Assembly (NCBI RefSeq): GCF_900111175.1
Contig: NZ_FOGI01000005.1
Span: 1-64,000, forward strand
Source of the DNA: Actinokineospora terrae
GTDB taxonomy: Bacteria; Actinomycetota; Actinomycetes; Mycobacteriales; Pseudonocardiaceae
DNA: 64,000 bases
Direction of reading: 5' to 3'
Below, piece after piece: positions 1-8,526 of this stretch. The notes beneath the pieces are model-generated. The model searched no databases, was not told where the DNA came from, and saw only the letters and a program-made list of their open reading frames with translations. Both the position numbers and the translations under genes were made by a program. How positions within the stretch are numbered: position 1 is the stretch's first letter; each line of letters opens with the position of its first letter.

Positions 1-2
1 TC

Positions 3-68
3 GAGGAACGCGAGAAGGCTTGCGCGGGGCGGGTCGGGCGCGCGGAGCGGTGGCTGCGGCGAGTGTGA
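3..68 (+). CDS. possible 3' end of an upstream gene (partial)
   Basis: An open frame enters from the left edge and stops at TGA 66-68, ending in residues RVGRAERWLRRV. Its third codon positions are mostly G or C, as in the real genes here, but 21 codons are too few to identify a protein. It may be the tail of the gene before the fasciclin lipoprotein, or chance. Confidence 0.2.
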   Translation, partial: EEREKACAGRVGRAERWLRRV

Positions 69-292
69 GGACAGCCGGGGTCTCGGGCGCGGGGGGGGCT
101 GGGCGAGGCGTGGGCGTGGGTGGATCGGGTTGGGGCTCGGCTGGTGGGGGGGTGGGCTGTAGGGCGCGAAAGAGTGGTTGAGCGACCAGGAACGTCACTC
201 GAACGTGGACCGGAAATCCTTGTGTGGAGCCAAACCGAGTCCCGTGGCGGTGACGAACCACTCGGACTGTCCACTCTTTCAAGGAGATTCTG
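69..292. other. non-coding upstream region of the lipoprotein gene
   Basis: G-rich stretch with no convincing coding frame. It holds a 10-bp inverted repeat (GAAAGAGTGG at 168-177, CCACTCTTTC at 271-280) and a strong Shine-Dalgarno AAGGAG at 281-286 for the GTG at 293. No clear -10/-35 pair is visible. Confidence 0.5.
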
Positions 293-964
293 GTGAGCAA
301 CCTCAAGCCGGTCCTCGGTGTCGCTGTCGTCGTGGTGGGTTTGGTGCTTTCGGCGTGTAGTAGCAAGGATTCCGCGGGCGGTGCGTCGACTGTGGCTGCG
401 GCGACGACGACTGCTGCGGCTCCGTCGTCGCAGAGGGGGGCGGCGGCTGCTGCTTCGGATGGGGTGACCACGGCGGCGGACACGTTCGGGCCGAACTGCA
501 AGGACTTGCCGCAGGGGGACGCGGCGGGTGGGTTGACGTCGATGGGGCCGCAGCCGGTGGCGACGGCGGCCAGCACGAACCCGCTGCTGACCAAGTTGGT
601 GGCCGCGGTGAAGGCGATCCCCGGGTTGGTCGACACCCTCAACACCACCGACAACCTGACCGTGTTCGCGCCCGCCGACCCGGCGTTCGCCGCGCTCGGG
701 GACGCGAAGTTCGCCGAGTTGGCCGCCAACCCGGCCGCGCTCGCGCCGATCCTGCAGTTCCACGTCATCCCGAAGCGCTACGACCGCGACGGCCTGGTGG
801 CCGTGGGGACCGTCAAGTCGCTCAACGCGGCCGGTGGTGACATCAAGATCGAGGGCACCGGCGACAACATCACCATCAACGGGGCCAAGGTCCTGTGCGG
901 GAACATCCCGACCAAGAACGCGACCGTGTTCGTCATCGACACCGTGCTCACCCCGAAGGGCTGA
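293..964 (+). CDS. FAS1 (fasciclin) domain surface lipoprotein, MPT83/MPB70-like
   Basis: Predicted lipid-anchored extracellular protein of 223 aa. The start is GTG 293, six bases after AAGGAG. Residues 1-22 form a lipoprotein signal peptide with lipobox LSAC (Cys22). Residues 23-65 are a low-complexity Ala/Thr/Ser linker, and residues 85-221 are one FAS1 domain (TVFAPADPAFAAL near 123-135, FHVIP near 156-160). Cys69 before the domain and Cys202 inside it sit where the mycobacterial antigens MPB70/MPT83 have a disulfide-bonded pair. FAS1 domains are generally adhesion modules. A terminator-like hairpin follows at 982-1009, so the gene is probably a single transcription unit. It stands directly before rex with no obvious functional link. 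Family assignment is firm; the ligand is unknown. Confidence 0.9.
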   Translation: MSNLKPVLGVAVVVVGLVLSACSSKDSAGGASTVAAATTTAAAPSSQRGAAAAASDGVTTAADTFGPNCKDLPQGDAAGGLTSMGPQPVATAASTNPLLTKLVAAVKAIPGLVDTLNTTDNLTVFAPADPAFAALGDAKFAELAANPAALAPILQFHVIPKRYDRDGLVAVGTVKSLNAAGGDIKIEGTGDNITINGAKVLCGNIPTKNATVFVIDTVLTPKG

Positions 965-981
965 GCCGGGCTGATCGACGC

Positions 982-1009
982 AGGTGGGCGGGTGCGAACC
1001 CGCCCACCT
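982..1009 (+). terminator. hairpin terminator after the FAS1 lipoprotein gene
   Basis: Perfect 12-bp stem (AGGTGGGCGGGT / ACCCGCCCACCT) with loop GCGA, beginning 18 nt after the stop codon and followed by TTCGT. There is only a short T tract, as is common for high-GC actinobacterial terminators. Confidence 0.8.
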
Positions 1010-1074
1010 TTCGTCTGTCCGGGGCAGTCGCGGCGGTCACGGTGTGGGCTTGGTCAAGCCGCTGGCCACTGACT

Positions 1075-1092
1075 TTGTGCACACGTTCACAA
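1075..1092. promoter_or_regulatory. Rex operator (ROP) in the rex-hemACD promoter
   Basis: The sequence TTGTGCACACGTTCACAA matches the published Streptomyces Rex operator pattern TTGTGAA-N4-TTCACAA, with one half-site altered (GTGCA for GTGAA). It lies 51 bp before the chosen rex start. A TACCGT hexamer at 1097-1102 could be the -10 box, which would put the operator over the -35 region. Autoregulation of a rex-hemACD operon is known in Streptomyces coelicolor. Confidence 0.85.
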
Positions 1093-1142
1093 GCGGTACC
1101 GTAATGGCGACCCGGAGACGAAAACCCTCGAGGAGCTACAGC

Positions 1143-1958
1143 GTGGCGGCACAGCGAGGCCAGCGGAACGGGGTCGGCGTCACCCCGCCCGCCCCCACCG
1201 CCGCGGAGATCACCACCCCCATCCCGAGGGTCACCGAGGTGCCCGCCGCTCGGGAGCGGGCGCGGGCGATCCCCGAGGCCGCGGTCGCCAGGCTGGCCGT
1301 CTACCTGCGGGTGCTCTCCGGCATGCAGGAGCACGGCGCGGGGACCGTCTCCAGTGAGGAACTCGCCGCCGCCGCTGGCGTGAACTCGGCCAAGCTGCGC
1401 AAGGACCTCTCCTACATCGGCTCGTACGGCACCCGCGGCGTCGGCTACGAGGTGACCGTGCTGATCGAGGAGATCGAGCGGATCCTCGGCCTGACCCGCA
1501 AGCACAGCGTCGCGGTCGTCGGAATCGGTAACCTGGGACACGCCCTGGCCAACTACGGGGGCTTCCCAGGACGGGGGTTTCCCGTGACCGCGCTGTTCGA
1601 CGTCGACCCGGACCTCGTCGGCGTGCCCGTCGGCGGCCTGCCGGTCGAGCACATCGACGACATCACCCGCGTGTGCTCCGAGCGCGAGGTCTCCATCGGC
1701 GTGATCGCCACCCCGCCGCCCGCCGCGCAGTCCGTGTGCGACCGGTTGGTCTCCGCCGGTGTGCAGTGCATCCTCAACTTCGCCCCGGTCGTGCTGCAGG
1801 TGCCCGACCACGTCGAGGTCCGCAAGGTCGACCTGGCCGTCGAGCTGCAGGTCCTCTCCTTCCACGTCGCGCGCCGGGCCGATAACGCCGCGGTGCTCGC
1901 CGAGGCCAGCGCCAGGTCGGCGAACGGTCGGGCGGTGGACGGGCTGGTGGTCTCGTGA
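1143..1958 (+). CDS. rex: redox-sensing transcriptional repressor Rex
   Basis: Rex is a homodimeric repressor that reads the cytoplasmic NADH/NAD+ ratio; NADH releases it from DNA. The protein is 271 aa. An N-terminal winged helix includes [20 protein letters not shown], and a Rossmann domain carries GIGNLG at residues 127-132, where the dinucleotide binds. The frame is open back to 984, but that would include the terminator and the Rex operator. GTG 1143 is preferred because AGGAG (1131-1135) lies 7 nt before it; ATG 1104 has no ribosome site and probably lies upstream of the transcription start. The stop overlaps hemA by 4 nt (GTGA), so rex, hemA, hemC and hemD are likely co-transcribed and under Rex control. 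Confidence 0.96.
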   Translation: MAAQRGQRNGVGVTPPAPTAAEITTPIPRVTEVPAARERARAIPEAAVARLAVYLRVLSGMQEHGAGTVSSEELAAAAGVNSAKLRKDLSYIGSYGTRGVGYEVTVLIEEIERILGLTRKHSVAVVGIGNLGHALANYGGFPGRGFPVTALFDVDPDLVGVPVGGLPVEHIDDITRVCSEREVSIGVIATPPPAAQSVCDRLVSAGVQCILNFAPVVLQVPDHVEVRKVDLAVELQVLSFHVARRADNAAVLAEASARSANGRAVDGLVVS

Positions 1959-3283
1959 GCGTGATCGCAGTCGGCATGTCGCACCGCTCGGCGGAGGTGC
2001 GGCTGCTCGAGCGCGTCACCGTCGCCGCGCCGGACGTGCCGAAGCTGCTCGACGAGCTGCTGCGGTGCAGGCACGTGTCCGAGGCCGTGCTGGTCTCCAC
2101 GTGCAACCGGGTCGAGGTCTACGCGGTCGTCGACGCGTTCCACGCCGGGCTGGCCGACATCGCCGGGGTGCTGTCGCGGCACTCGGGCACCGACGTCGCC
2201 GCCCTCTACGACCACCTCTACGTGCACTACGCGGCCGCCGCCGCCCAGCACCTGTTCACCGTCGCCGCGGGCCTGGACTCCATGGTCGTCGGCGAGTCGC
2301 AGATCCTCGGCCAGGTCCGGCTCGCCTACGGCGCCGCCAAGGACGCGGGCACCGTCGGGCGCACCCTGCACGAGCTGGTCCAGCAGGCGCTGCGGATCGG
2401 CAAGCGGGTGCACACCGACACCGGCCTCGACCAGGTCGGCGGCTCGGTGGTGTCCGAGGCGCTGGCCGACGCCGACGCCGCACTCGGCGGGCTGGCCGGG
2501 CGCCGGGCGCTGATCGTGGGCGCCGGGTCCATGGGCGGGCTCACCGCCGCCGCGCTGCGCCGCGCCGGGATCGGCGAGGTCGTCGTCGCCAACCGCTCGC
2601 AGGCCAACGGGGCGCGGCTGGCCGCGTCGCTGGTCGAGCAGGGCGTGCGGGCCACCGCGACCGGCCTGGACCGGCTCCCCGAGCTCGTCGCCGCCGCCGA
2701 CCTGGTGGTCTCGTGCACCGGCGCCGTCGGCGCGGTCATCACCGAGGACACCGTGCCCCCGCGCGCCGGGCGGCCGCTGGTCATCTGCGACCTCGGGCTG
2801 CCGCGCGACGTGGCCGAGGGCGTCGCCGACCTCGCCGACGTGCGCGTGGTCGACCTGGCCAGCCTGCAGCGCCGCCTGGCCGAGTCCCCCACCGGCACCG
2901 ACACCCGGTTGGCCACCGAGATCATCGCCGACGAGGTGCGCGGCTACCTGGCCGCGCAGCGCTCGGCCGAGGTCACCCCCACCGTGACCGCGCTGCGCCG
3001 CCGCGCCGCCGAGGTCGTCGACGCCGAGCTGCTGCGCCTGGACGCGCGGCTGCCCGAGCTGGACGCCCCGGTGCGCGCCGAGCTGGCCCGCACGGTCCGC
3101 CGGGTGGTCGACAAGCTGCTGCACACCCCCACCGTCCGGGTCAAGGAACTGGCCTCGGGACCGAGGGGAACCGGGTACGCGGAGGTGCTGCGCGAGCTGT
3201 TCGCGCTCGACCCGCAGCACCCGGCGGCCGTCACGACCCCGCACGAGTCTCCTGTGGACGGTGGTAAGCCGTGGACCGAGTGA
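1955..3283 (+). CDS. hemA: glutamyl-tRNA reductase
   Basis: First step of C5-pathway tetrapyrrole synthesis: NADPH-dependent reduction of glutamyl-tRNA to glutamate-1-semialdehyde in the cytoplasm. The protein is 442 aa, normal for actinobacteria. The catalytic cysteine is Cys50 in [10 protein letters not shown]. The GESQILGQV motif follows near residue 112. A Rossmann NADPH-binding segment (VGAGSMGG) lies near residue 187, followed by the C-terminal dimerisation helix. The start GTG 1955 overlaps the rex stop by 4 nt, and the 3' end overlaps hemC by 13 nt, indicating tight translational coupling in the rex-hemACD operon. Its product is converted to 5-aminolevulinate by HemL, encoded at 9339. 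Confidence 0.97.
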   Translation: MSVIAVGMSHRSAEVRLLERVTVAAPDVPKLLDELLRCRHVSEAVLVSTCNRVEVYAVVDAFHAGLADIAGVLSRHSGTDVAALYDHLYVHYAAAAAQHLFTVAAGLDSMVVGESQILGQVRLAYGAAKDAGTVGRTLHELVQQALRIGKRVHTDTGLDQVGGSVVSEALADADAALGGLAGRRALIVGAGSMGGLTAAALRRAGIGEVVVANRSQANGARLAASLVEQGVRATATGLDRLPELVAAADLVVSCTGAVGAVITEDTVPPRAGRPLVICDLGLPRDVAEGVADLADVRVVDLASLQRRLAESPTGTDTRLATEIIADEVRGYLAAQRSAEVTPTVTALRRRAAEVVDAELLRLDARLPELDAPVRAELARTVRRVVDKLLHTPTVRVKELASGPRGTGYAEVLRELFALDPQHPAAVTTPHESPVDGGKPWTE

Positions 3284-4227
3284 TCAGGATCGGCACGCGC
3301 GGCAGCGCGCTCGCCCTGACCCAGACCCAGACCGTGGCCGACGTGCTCGAACGCGCGGGCGCCAAGGTCGAGATCGTCACCGTGTCCACCCCGGGGGACC
3401 GCTCGTCGGCCCCGATCGCCGAGATCGGCGTCGGGGTGTTCACCTCCGCGCTGCGCGACGCGCTGGCCGAGGGCGCCATCGACGTCGCCGTGCACTCCTA
3501 CAAGGACCTGCCCACCGCGCCGGACCGGCGGCTCTCGCTCGCCGCGGTGCCGCAGCGCGAGGACCCGCGCGATGCGCTGATCGCCCGCGACGGCCTCACC
3601 CTCGGTGAGCTGCCGCCCGGCTCGCGCATCGGCACCGGGTCGCCGCGCCGCGCCGCGCAGTTGCGCGCGCTGGGCTTCGGGCACGAGATCGTGCCGATCC
3701 GGGGCAACGTGGACACCCGCATCGCGATGGTCACCGCGGGCGCGCTCGACGGTGTCGTCCTCGCCCGCGCGGGCCTGTCCCGGCTCGGCAGGCTCGCCGA
3801 GATCACCGAGACCCTCGACCCGATCCAGATGCTGCCCGCGCCCGCGCAGGGCGCGCTGGCGGTGGAGTGCCGCGTCGACGACGTCGACGTCGAGCACCTC
3901 CTCCAGTCCACAGTGGACGACGAAGCAACCCGGGTGGCCGTCGCGGCGGAGCGGGCGATGCTCGCGGCGCTCGAAGCAGGCTGCAGCGCGCCGGTCGGCG
4001 CGCTGGCCGAGGTAGTGGAAGACCTCGACGCCGACGACAGGGTGGTCTTCCGCCTGTCGTTGCGCGGGGTCGCCGCCGCGTACGACGCCGACGACCCGGC
4101 CGGGGCCGTCGACATCATGCGCGCATCGGCAACCGGTGACCTGACCGCAGGAGAGCAGCTCGGTCGCGCGCTGGCCGCCGAGCTGCTGGAACTCGGGGCC
4201 GGGGTGCTCTCCGGTCCCGAGGCGTAG
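3271..4227 (+). CDS. hemC: hydroxymethylbilane synthase (porphobilinogen deaminase)
   Basis: Polymerises four porphobilinogen units to hydroxymethylbilane on a covalent dipyrromethane cofactor. The protein is 318 aa and begins with the family start [13 protein letters not shown]. The cofactor-binding cysteine is Cys238 in [11 protein letters not shown]. Other conserved blocks are HSYKDLPT (near 75-82) and RGNVDTR (144-150). The start GTG 3271 lies inside the hemA 3' end (13-nt overlap), and hemD starts within a few nt of the stop, so it is the third gene of the rex-hemACD unit. Confidence 0.97.
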   Translation: MDRVIRIGTRGSALALTQTQTVADVLERAGAKVEIVTVSTPGDRSSAPIAEIGVGVFTSALRDALAEGAIDVAVHSYKDLPTAPDRRLSLAAVPQREDPRDALIARDGLTLGELPPGSRIGTGSPRRAAQLRALGFGHEIVPIRGNVDTRIAMVTAGALDGVVLARAGLSRLGRLAEITETLDPIQMLPAPAQGALAVECRVDDVDVEHLLQSTVDDEATRVAVAAERAMLAALEAGCSAPVGALAEVVEDLDADDRVVFRLSLRGVAAAYDADDPAGAVDIMRASATGDLTAGEQLGRALAAELLELGAGVLSGPEA

Positions 4228-4230
4228 TTG

Positions 4231-5781
4231 ATGGGAAGTGGCCTGACAATGACCACCCGTGCACGAAAGTCCCCCGGACGCGTCGCTTTCGTTGGCTCCG
4301 GCCCCGGCGACGCGGGACTGCTCACCGTCCGCGCGAAAGAGCTGCTCCAACGCGCGGAGCTCGTGGTGACCGACCCCGACGTCCCCTCCGGCGTGCTCGC
4401 GCTCGCCAGGGCGGGCGCCGAGGTGCGGCCCGCCGTCGGTGAACCGGCCGACGTCGCCAAGGACCTCGCTGGCGAGGCCAAGGCGGGCCGGGTCGTGGTC
4501 CGCCTCGTCGCAGGCGACCCGCTGACCCACTCCGCTGTGGTGGCCGAGGCCCAGGCCGTGGCCCGCACCAGCGTGGTGTTCGACGTGATCCCCGGCGTCT
4601 CCGCCGCCACCGCCGTCCCCGCCTACGCGGGCATCGCGCTCGGCTCGACCCACACCGAGGTCGACGTGCGCGGCGACATCGACTGGGCCGGTCTTGCCGG
4701 GGTGCCCGGGCCGCTGGTGCTGCACGCCAGCGCCAGCCACCTCGCCGAGGCCGCGTCCTCGCTGGTGGAGCACGGCCTGGCGCCGCAGACCCCGGTCGCG
4801 GTCACCGCGGACGGCACCAACACCAGCCAGCGCACCATCGACACCACGCTGGCCTCGCTGGCCGCCGACGCCGGGGAGATCTCCGGTCACCTGGTGGTCA
4901 CCGTGGGCGCCGCGGTGGCGCAGCGCTCGAAGCTGTCCTGGTGGGAGTCCCGGGCGCTCTACGGCTGGCGGGTCCTGGTGCCGCGCACCAAGGACCAGGC
5001 CGGTGAGATGAGCGACCGGCTGCACCTGCACGGCGCGATCCCCAGCGAGGTGCCGACCATCTCGGTCGAGCCGCCGCGCAGCCCGGCGCAGATGGAGCGC
5101 TCGGTCAAGGGGCTCGTCGACGGCAGGTACCAGTGGGTGATCTTCACCTCCACCAACGCGGTGCGCGCGGTGTGGGAGAAGTTCGCCGAGTTCGGCCTCG
5201 ACGCCCGCGCGTTCTCCGGCGTGAAGATCGCCTGCGTCGGCGAGGCGACCGCGGAGAAGGTGCGCTCGTTCGGCATCAACCCCGAGCTGGTGCCCTCCGG
5301 TGAGCAGTCGAGCGAGGGCCTGCTCGCCGACTTCCCGCCCTACGACGACATCCTGGACCCGGTCGAGCGGGTCCTGCTGCCGCGCGCGGACATCGCCACC
5401 GAGACCCTCGCCGCCGGTCTGCGCGACCGCGGCTGGGAGATCGACGACGTGACCGCGTACCGGACCGTGCGCGCGGCGCCGCCGCCCGCCGACACCCGCG
5501 AGATGATCAAGACCGGCGGGTTCGACGCGGTGTGCTTCACCTCGTCGTCCACCGTGCGCAACCTGGTCGGCATCGCGGGCAAGCCGCACGCGCGGACCCT
5601 GGTGGCCTGCATCGGCCCCAAGACCGCGGAGACGGCGCGGGAGTTCGGGCTGCGGGTCGACGTGCAGCCCGAGCAGGCCACCGTGCCCGCCCTGGTGGAC
5701 GCGCTCGCCGAGCACGCCGCCAGACTGCGAGCCGAGGGCGCGCTACCCCCGCCGCGCAAGACCAAGCGCGCGCGTCGATAG
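4231..5781 (+). CDS. hemD: uroporphyrinogen-III synthase with N-terminal SUMT-like methylase domain
   Basis: Closes hydroxymethylbilane to uroporphyrinogen III. The protein is about 516 aa. Residues 10-245 form a tetrapyrrole-methylase (SUMT/CobA-like) domain starting GSGPGDAGLLTVRA; residues 250-500 form the HemD domain (FTSTNAVRAVWEKF, CFTSSSTVRNLVG). The methylase half lacks two usual SUMT signatures: the Gly-rich GGDPxxFGRG block reads AGDPLTHSAV, and the KRxGxHxxxQxEIN segment is not recognisable. M. tuberculosis HemD, as I recall it, shows the same changes, so the domain may no longer methylate uroporphyrinogen. The start is uncertain: TTG 4228, ATG 4231 and ATG 4249 are all in frame without a decisive ribosome site. 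A hairpin follows at 5790. Confidence 0.93.
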   Translation: MGSGLTMTTRARKSPGRVAFVGSGPGDAGLLTVRAKELLQRAELVVTDPDVPSGVLALARAGAEVRPAVGEPADVAKDLAGEAKAGRVVVRLVAGDPLTHSAVVAEAQAVARTSVVFDVIPGVSAATAVPAYAGIALGSTHTEVDVRGDIDWAGLAGVPGPLVLHASASHLAEAASSLVEHGLAPQTPVAVTADGTNTSQRTIDTTLASLAADAGEISGHLVVTVGAAVAQRSKLSWWESRALYGWRVLVPRTKDQAGEMSDRLHLHGAIPSEVPTISVEPPRSPAQMERSVKGLVDGRYQWVIFTSTNAVRAVWEKFAEFGLDARAFSGVKIACVGEATAEKVRSFGINPELVPSGEQSSEGLLADFPPYDDILDPVERVLLPRADIATETLAAGLRDRGWEIDDVTAYRTVRAAPPPADTREMIKTGGFDAVCFTSSSTVRNLVGIAGKPHARTLVACIGPKTAETAREFGLRVDVQPEQATVPALVDALAEHAARLRAEGALPPPRKTKRARR

Positions 5782-5789
5782 ACAGAACA

Positions 5790-5827
5790 GCGGGCGGTGT
5801 GCACCAGCACGCCGCCCGCCTGCTTTT
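5790..5827 (+). terminator. terminator of the rex-hemACD operon
   Basis: An 8-bp stem (GCGGGCGG 5790-5797 / CCGCCCGC 5812-5819) is followed by CTGCTTTT, starting 8 nt after the hemD stop. It separates hemB from the upstream unit, at least in part. Confidence 0.75.
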
Positions 5828-5853
5828 CCGGCTATGCCCCCGAGAGGTCTGTG

Positions 5854-6831
5854 ATGTTCCCGAACCACCGCCCGCGCAGGCTCCGCCGCACGCCTGCCTT
5901 GCGCCGCCTGGTCAGTGAGACCGAGGTCCGGCCGAGGCAGTTGGTGCTCCCGATGTTCGTCAAGGAAGGCGCCACCGAGCCGACCGCGATCGCGAGCATG
6001 CCCGGCGTCGTCCAGCACACCAGGGACACGCTGCGCAAGGCGGCGGTGGAGGCGGTGCAGGCCGGGGTCGGCGGGATCATGCTCTTCGGCATCCCGCTGG
6101 CCCGCGACGCCGTCGGTTCCGGTGGTGTGGACCCCGACGGCGTGCTGAACGTGGCGCTGCGGGACCTGCGCGCGGAACTCGGCGACGACACGGTGCTCAT
6201 GTCGGACCTGTGCCTCGACGAGTTCACCGACCACGGCCACTGCGGTGTGCTGGACGACAACGGCAACGTCGACAACGACGCCACCCTCGCCGTCTACGCC
6301 GACATGGCCCTGGCGCAGGCCGAGGCGGGCGCCCACTACCTCGGCCCGAGCGGCATGATGGACGGCCAGGTCGGCGTGATCCGCGAGGCGCTGGACTCCG
6401 CCGGGCACGGCGACACCGGTGTCCTCGCCTACTCGGTGAAGTACGCCTCCGCGTTCTTCGGCCCGTTCCGCGACGCGGTCGAGTCGCAGCTGACCGGCGA
6501 CCGGATGACCTACCAGCAGGACCCGGCCAACGTCCGCGAGGCGCTGCGGGAGACCGCGCTCGACCTCAACGAGGGCGCCGACCTGGTCATGGTCAAGCCC
6601 GCCCTGGCGTACCTGGACGTGATCCGCGCGGTGCGGGACATGTCCGACGTGCCGGTCGCGGCGTACCAGGTCTCCGGCGAGTACGCGATGGTCGAGGCGG
6701 CCGCGGCCAACGGCTGGCTGGACCGGCGGCGCACCGCGCTGGAGTCGCTGCTGGCGATCCGCCGCGCGGGCGCCGACGTGATCCTCACCTACTGGGCCAC
6801 CGAGGCCGCGGGCTGGCTCGACCGGGGCTGA
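5854..6831 (+). CDS. hemB: delta-aminolevulinic acid dehydratase (porphobilinogen synthase)
   Basis: Condenses two 5-aminolevulinate molecules to porphobilinogen. The protein is 325 aa, the family's usual length. The Schiff-base lysines are in [12 protein letters not shown] and [10 protein letters not shown]. The metal-site segment reads [16 protein letters not shown]: it keeps two of the three zinc cysteines of zinc-dependent enzymes, with Asp in place of the middle one, so it is intermediate between the zinc type (DxCxC...C) and the magnesium type (DxALDP). M. tuberculosis HemB, as I recall it, is similar. ATG 5854 is chosen because GAGAGG ends 6 nt before it; the frame is open to 5797 without a ribosome site. 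The gene follows the hemD terminator, so it probably has its own promoter or depends on read-through. Confidence 0.96.
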   Translation: MFPNHRPRRLRRTPALRRLVSETEVRPRQLVLPMFVKEGATEPTAIASMPGVVQHTRDTLRKAAVEAVQAGVGGIMLFGIPLARDAVGSGGVDPDGVLNVALRDLRAELGDDTVLMSDLCLDEFTDHGHCGVLDDNGNVDNDATLAVYADMALAQAEAGAHYLGPSGMMDGQVGVIREALDSAGHGDTGVLAYSVKYASAFFGPFRDAVESQLTGDRMTYQQDPANVREALRETALDLNEGADLVMVKPALAYLDVIRAVRDMSDVPVAAYQVSGEYAMVEAAAANGWLDRRRTALESLLAIRRAGADVILTYWATEAAGWLDRG

Positions 6832-6835
6832 CCGG

Positions 6836-6841
6836 TATGTT
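6836..6841 (+). promoter_or_regulatory. -10 element for a leaderless transcript
   Basis: TATGTT, 6 nt before GTG 6848. No ribosome-binding site precedes that start. Confidence 0.6.
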
Positions 6842-6847
6842 CGCGCC

Positions 6848-7342
6848 GTGACGGTGCCCGAGGAACCCCCGGTCATGCCCACCGCGGATGAGGCGGTGGT
6901 CCGGACCGACCCGCCGATCGCGGTGCGGGTGTCGTTCTGGCTGTGGGCGCTCGCCGGTCTGCTCGGCGTGGTCGGTGCCGCGCTGTTCTTCGTGCTGCGC
7001 GAGGACTGGGCGCTGCGCCAGTACGAGCGGCTGCGCGCGGCGGGTGACGCGGTGGTCACCGCGGGGCAGGTGTCCGAGACCGCGACCGGGCTGTCCTGGT
7101 GGCTGCTGGTCGGCTCGGTGATGTTCCTCGGCTTCTTCCTGCTGCTGGCCCACCAAGCCCGGCGCGGGGTGCGCAAGGCGCGGACGTTGCTGTTGGTGCT
7201 GGCGGTGTTCGGCGCGCTGTTCCAGTACTCGGTGGGCCGGGTCACCATCTACGGCCTCGGCAGCGCGCTGGTGATCATCGTCGCGATCGGTCTGCTGTTC
7301 ACCAGGAGCGCCCGCCGGTTCTTCCCCGTCCACGACCGGTGA
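6848..7342 (+). CDS. four-helix membrane protein of unknown function (paralogue 1)
   Basis: Hypothetical integral membrane protein, 164 aa, with four hydrophobic segments (about 30-50, 78-98, 107-127 and 133-153) after an acidic Pro-rich N-terminus. It resembles the product at 7856 in the opening SFxLWxLxxLLGVVG, the DxALR element, the basic loop followed by AR, and the C-terminal LLFT..S..(Y/F)F ending, so the two look like paralogues. The start GTG 6848 has no Shine-Dalgarno sequence but a TATGTT -10 box six bases upstream, implying a leaderless mRNA. The 3' end overlaps the next gene by 4 nt (GTGA). Function not recognised. Confidence 0.8.
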   Translation: MTVPEEPPVMPTADEAVVRTDPPIAVRVSFWLWALAGLLGVVGAALFFVLREDWALRQYERLRAAGDAVVTAGQVSETATGLSWWLLVGSVMFLGFFLLLAHQARRGVRKARTLLLVLAVFGALFQYSVGRVTIYGLGSALVIIVAIGLLFTRSARRFFPVHDR

Positions 7343-7791
7343 CGGACCCGGACGAGGGTCCAGTCCTCTACGCCGAACCGGGTTCGACGTGGTGGCCGGT
7401 GCTGTGGGGGCCGCTGTTCAGCGCCGCGGGCGCCGGGGTCGAGGCCATCAGCGGGCCGGTGCACTGGTTCGCGTGGGTCACGGTCGGGCTGGTGCTGTTC
7501 GCGATGGCGGCGGGGTGGGTCAGCGCCCGCCGCAAGATCTGCCGGGTCGTGCTGACCCCCGCCGCGCTGCACCAGGGCCGGGAGTCGTTGCCGGTGGCCA
7601 GGATCACGTCGTCGACCGATGTCGGCACCCCCGTGGGGGCCCGGCCGCTCGGCGGCGGGTGGACCGTGCCGAAGAAGACCACCGAGGTGCCGCTGGAACT
7701 CGACGACGGCTCCGTCGTCCTCGCCTGGGCCGCCGACCCGGCCGCGCTCGCCGCCGCGCTGGCAACGCTGGTCAAGGGTCCACCCGAGTGA
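7339..7791 (+). CDS. membrane protein, DUF3093-like
   Basis: 150-aa protein with two transmembrane helices near residues 15-55, followed by a small cytoplasmic domain with the pattern RPLGGGWTVPKKTTEVPLEL then DDGSVVLAWAADPAALAAAL. That pattern recalls the actinobacterial DUF3093 family; I could not verify this. The start GTG 7339 overlaps the preceding stop by 4 nt, so the two genes are translationally coupled. Function unknown. Confidence 0.75.
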   Translation: MTDPDEGPVLYAEPGSTWWPVLWGPLFSAAGAGVEAISGPVHWFAWVTVGLVLFAMAAGWVSARRKICRVVLTPAALHQGRESLPVARITSSTDVGTPVGARPLGGGWTVPKKTTEVPLELDDGSVVLAWAADPAALAAALATLVKGPPE

Positions 7792-7843
7792 ACGGAACGG
7801 CGACATCTCAGCTAACAGTCGTGCGTTCGCTCTCAGGGTCCAA

Positions 7844-7849
7844 TAACTT
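7844..7849 (+). promoter_or_regulatory. -10 element for a leaderless transcript
   Basis: TAACTT, 6 nt before ATG 7856. Confidence 0.5.
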
Positions 7850-7855
7850 TCCACC

Positions 7856-8398
7856 ATGACTACGAGTGGACCCGATCCGCAGAACAACCCGTACCAGCCC
7901 TTGCCCTCCGCGCCGCCGGTCGACCCGGGGTACGGCCAGCCGGTCGCCAGGCCCGCGTCGGTCGAGAACTCCTTCAAGCTGTGGGTGCTCAACGCGCTGC
8001 TCGGTGTCGTCGGCTTCATCCTGACCCTGCTGCTCGGCGTGGACGCGCTGCGGGAGAACGCCGCGCGGGAGATCGCCAAGCAGAACAACCAGGGTGTCGA
8101 CGTCGACACCGTCGTCACCGCGGGCCTGGTCTTCGCCGGTGTGCTCGCGGTCGGCTTCTTCGCCCTCTACCTGCTGTTCGCGTTCAAGATGCGGGCCGGG
8201 CGCAACTGGGCCCGGATGACGCTGGCGATCCTGGGCACCATCGGCATCCTGCTCTCCGTGCTCGGTCTGCTGACCGAGAAGGCGGCCCCGGTCGACATGG
8301 TGATCAACGTGATCCAGGTCCTCATCGTCGGCACCGCGATCTACTTCCTGTTCACCGCCGAGTCCAAGGCGTACTTCGAGACGCGGCGCGCACGCTGA
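7856..8398 (+). CDS. four-helix membrane protein of unknown function (paralogue 2)
   Basis: 180-aa membrane protein with a Pro/Gln/Tyr-rich cytoplasmic N-terminus (residues 1-35) and four hydrophobic segments. A basic loop, MRAGRNWARM, lies between helices 2 and 3, and the C-terminus is ESKAYFETRRAR. It shares features with the products at 6848 and 8527, suggesting tandem duplication. It begins at ATG 7856 with a TAACTT hexamer six bases upstream and no ribosome site. Function not recognised. Confidence 0.8.
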   Translation: MTTSGPDPQNNPYQPLPSAPPVDPGYGQPVARPASVENSFKLWVLNALLGVVGFILTLLLGVDALRENAAREIAKQNNQGVDVDTVVTAGLVFAGVLAVGFFALYLLFAFKMRAGRNWARMTLAILGTIGILLSVLGLLTEKAAPVDMVINVIQVLIVGTAIYFLFTAESKAYFETRRAR

Positions 8399-8526
8399 GA
8401 TCGGCCACCGCGGCGTCCTGACCTGGGTCCACCTGTCCGAGAGGGCCGGAACCCGGATTCGGGACGCCGCTGCCGACGTGTCGAGCGCCTCGTAACACCG
8501 GGATGGGCTGGGGCTACATAACTCCC

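Noticed and set aside
178..360. 60-codon frame before the FAS1 lipoprotein
   Set aside because: It overlaps the lipoprotein signal peptide in another frame and lacks native codon bias.
2944..5715. 923-codon minus-strand frame antisense to hemC and hemD
   Set aside because: Composition is that of a shadow frame (His/Gly/Arg-rich), while the plus strand carries clear heme genes.
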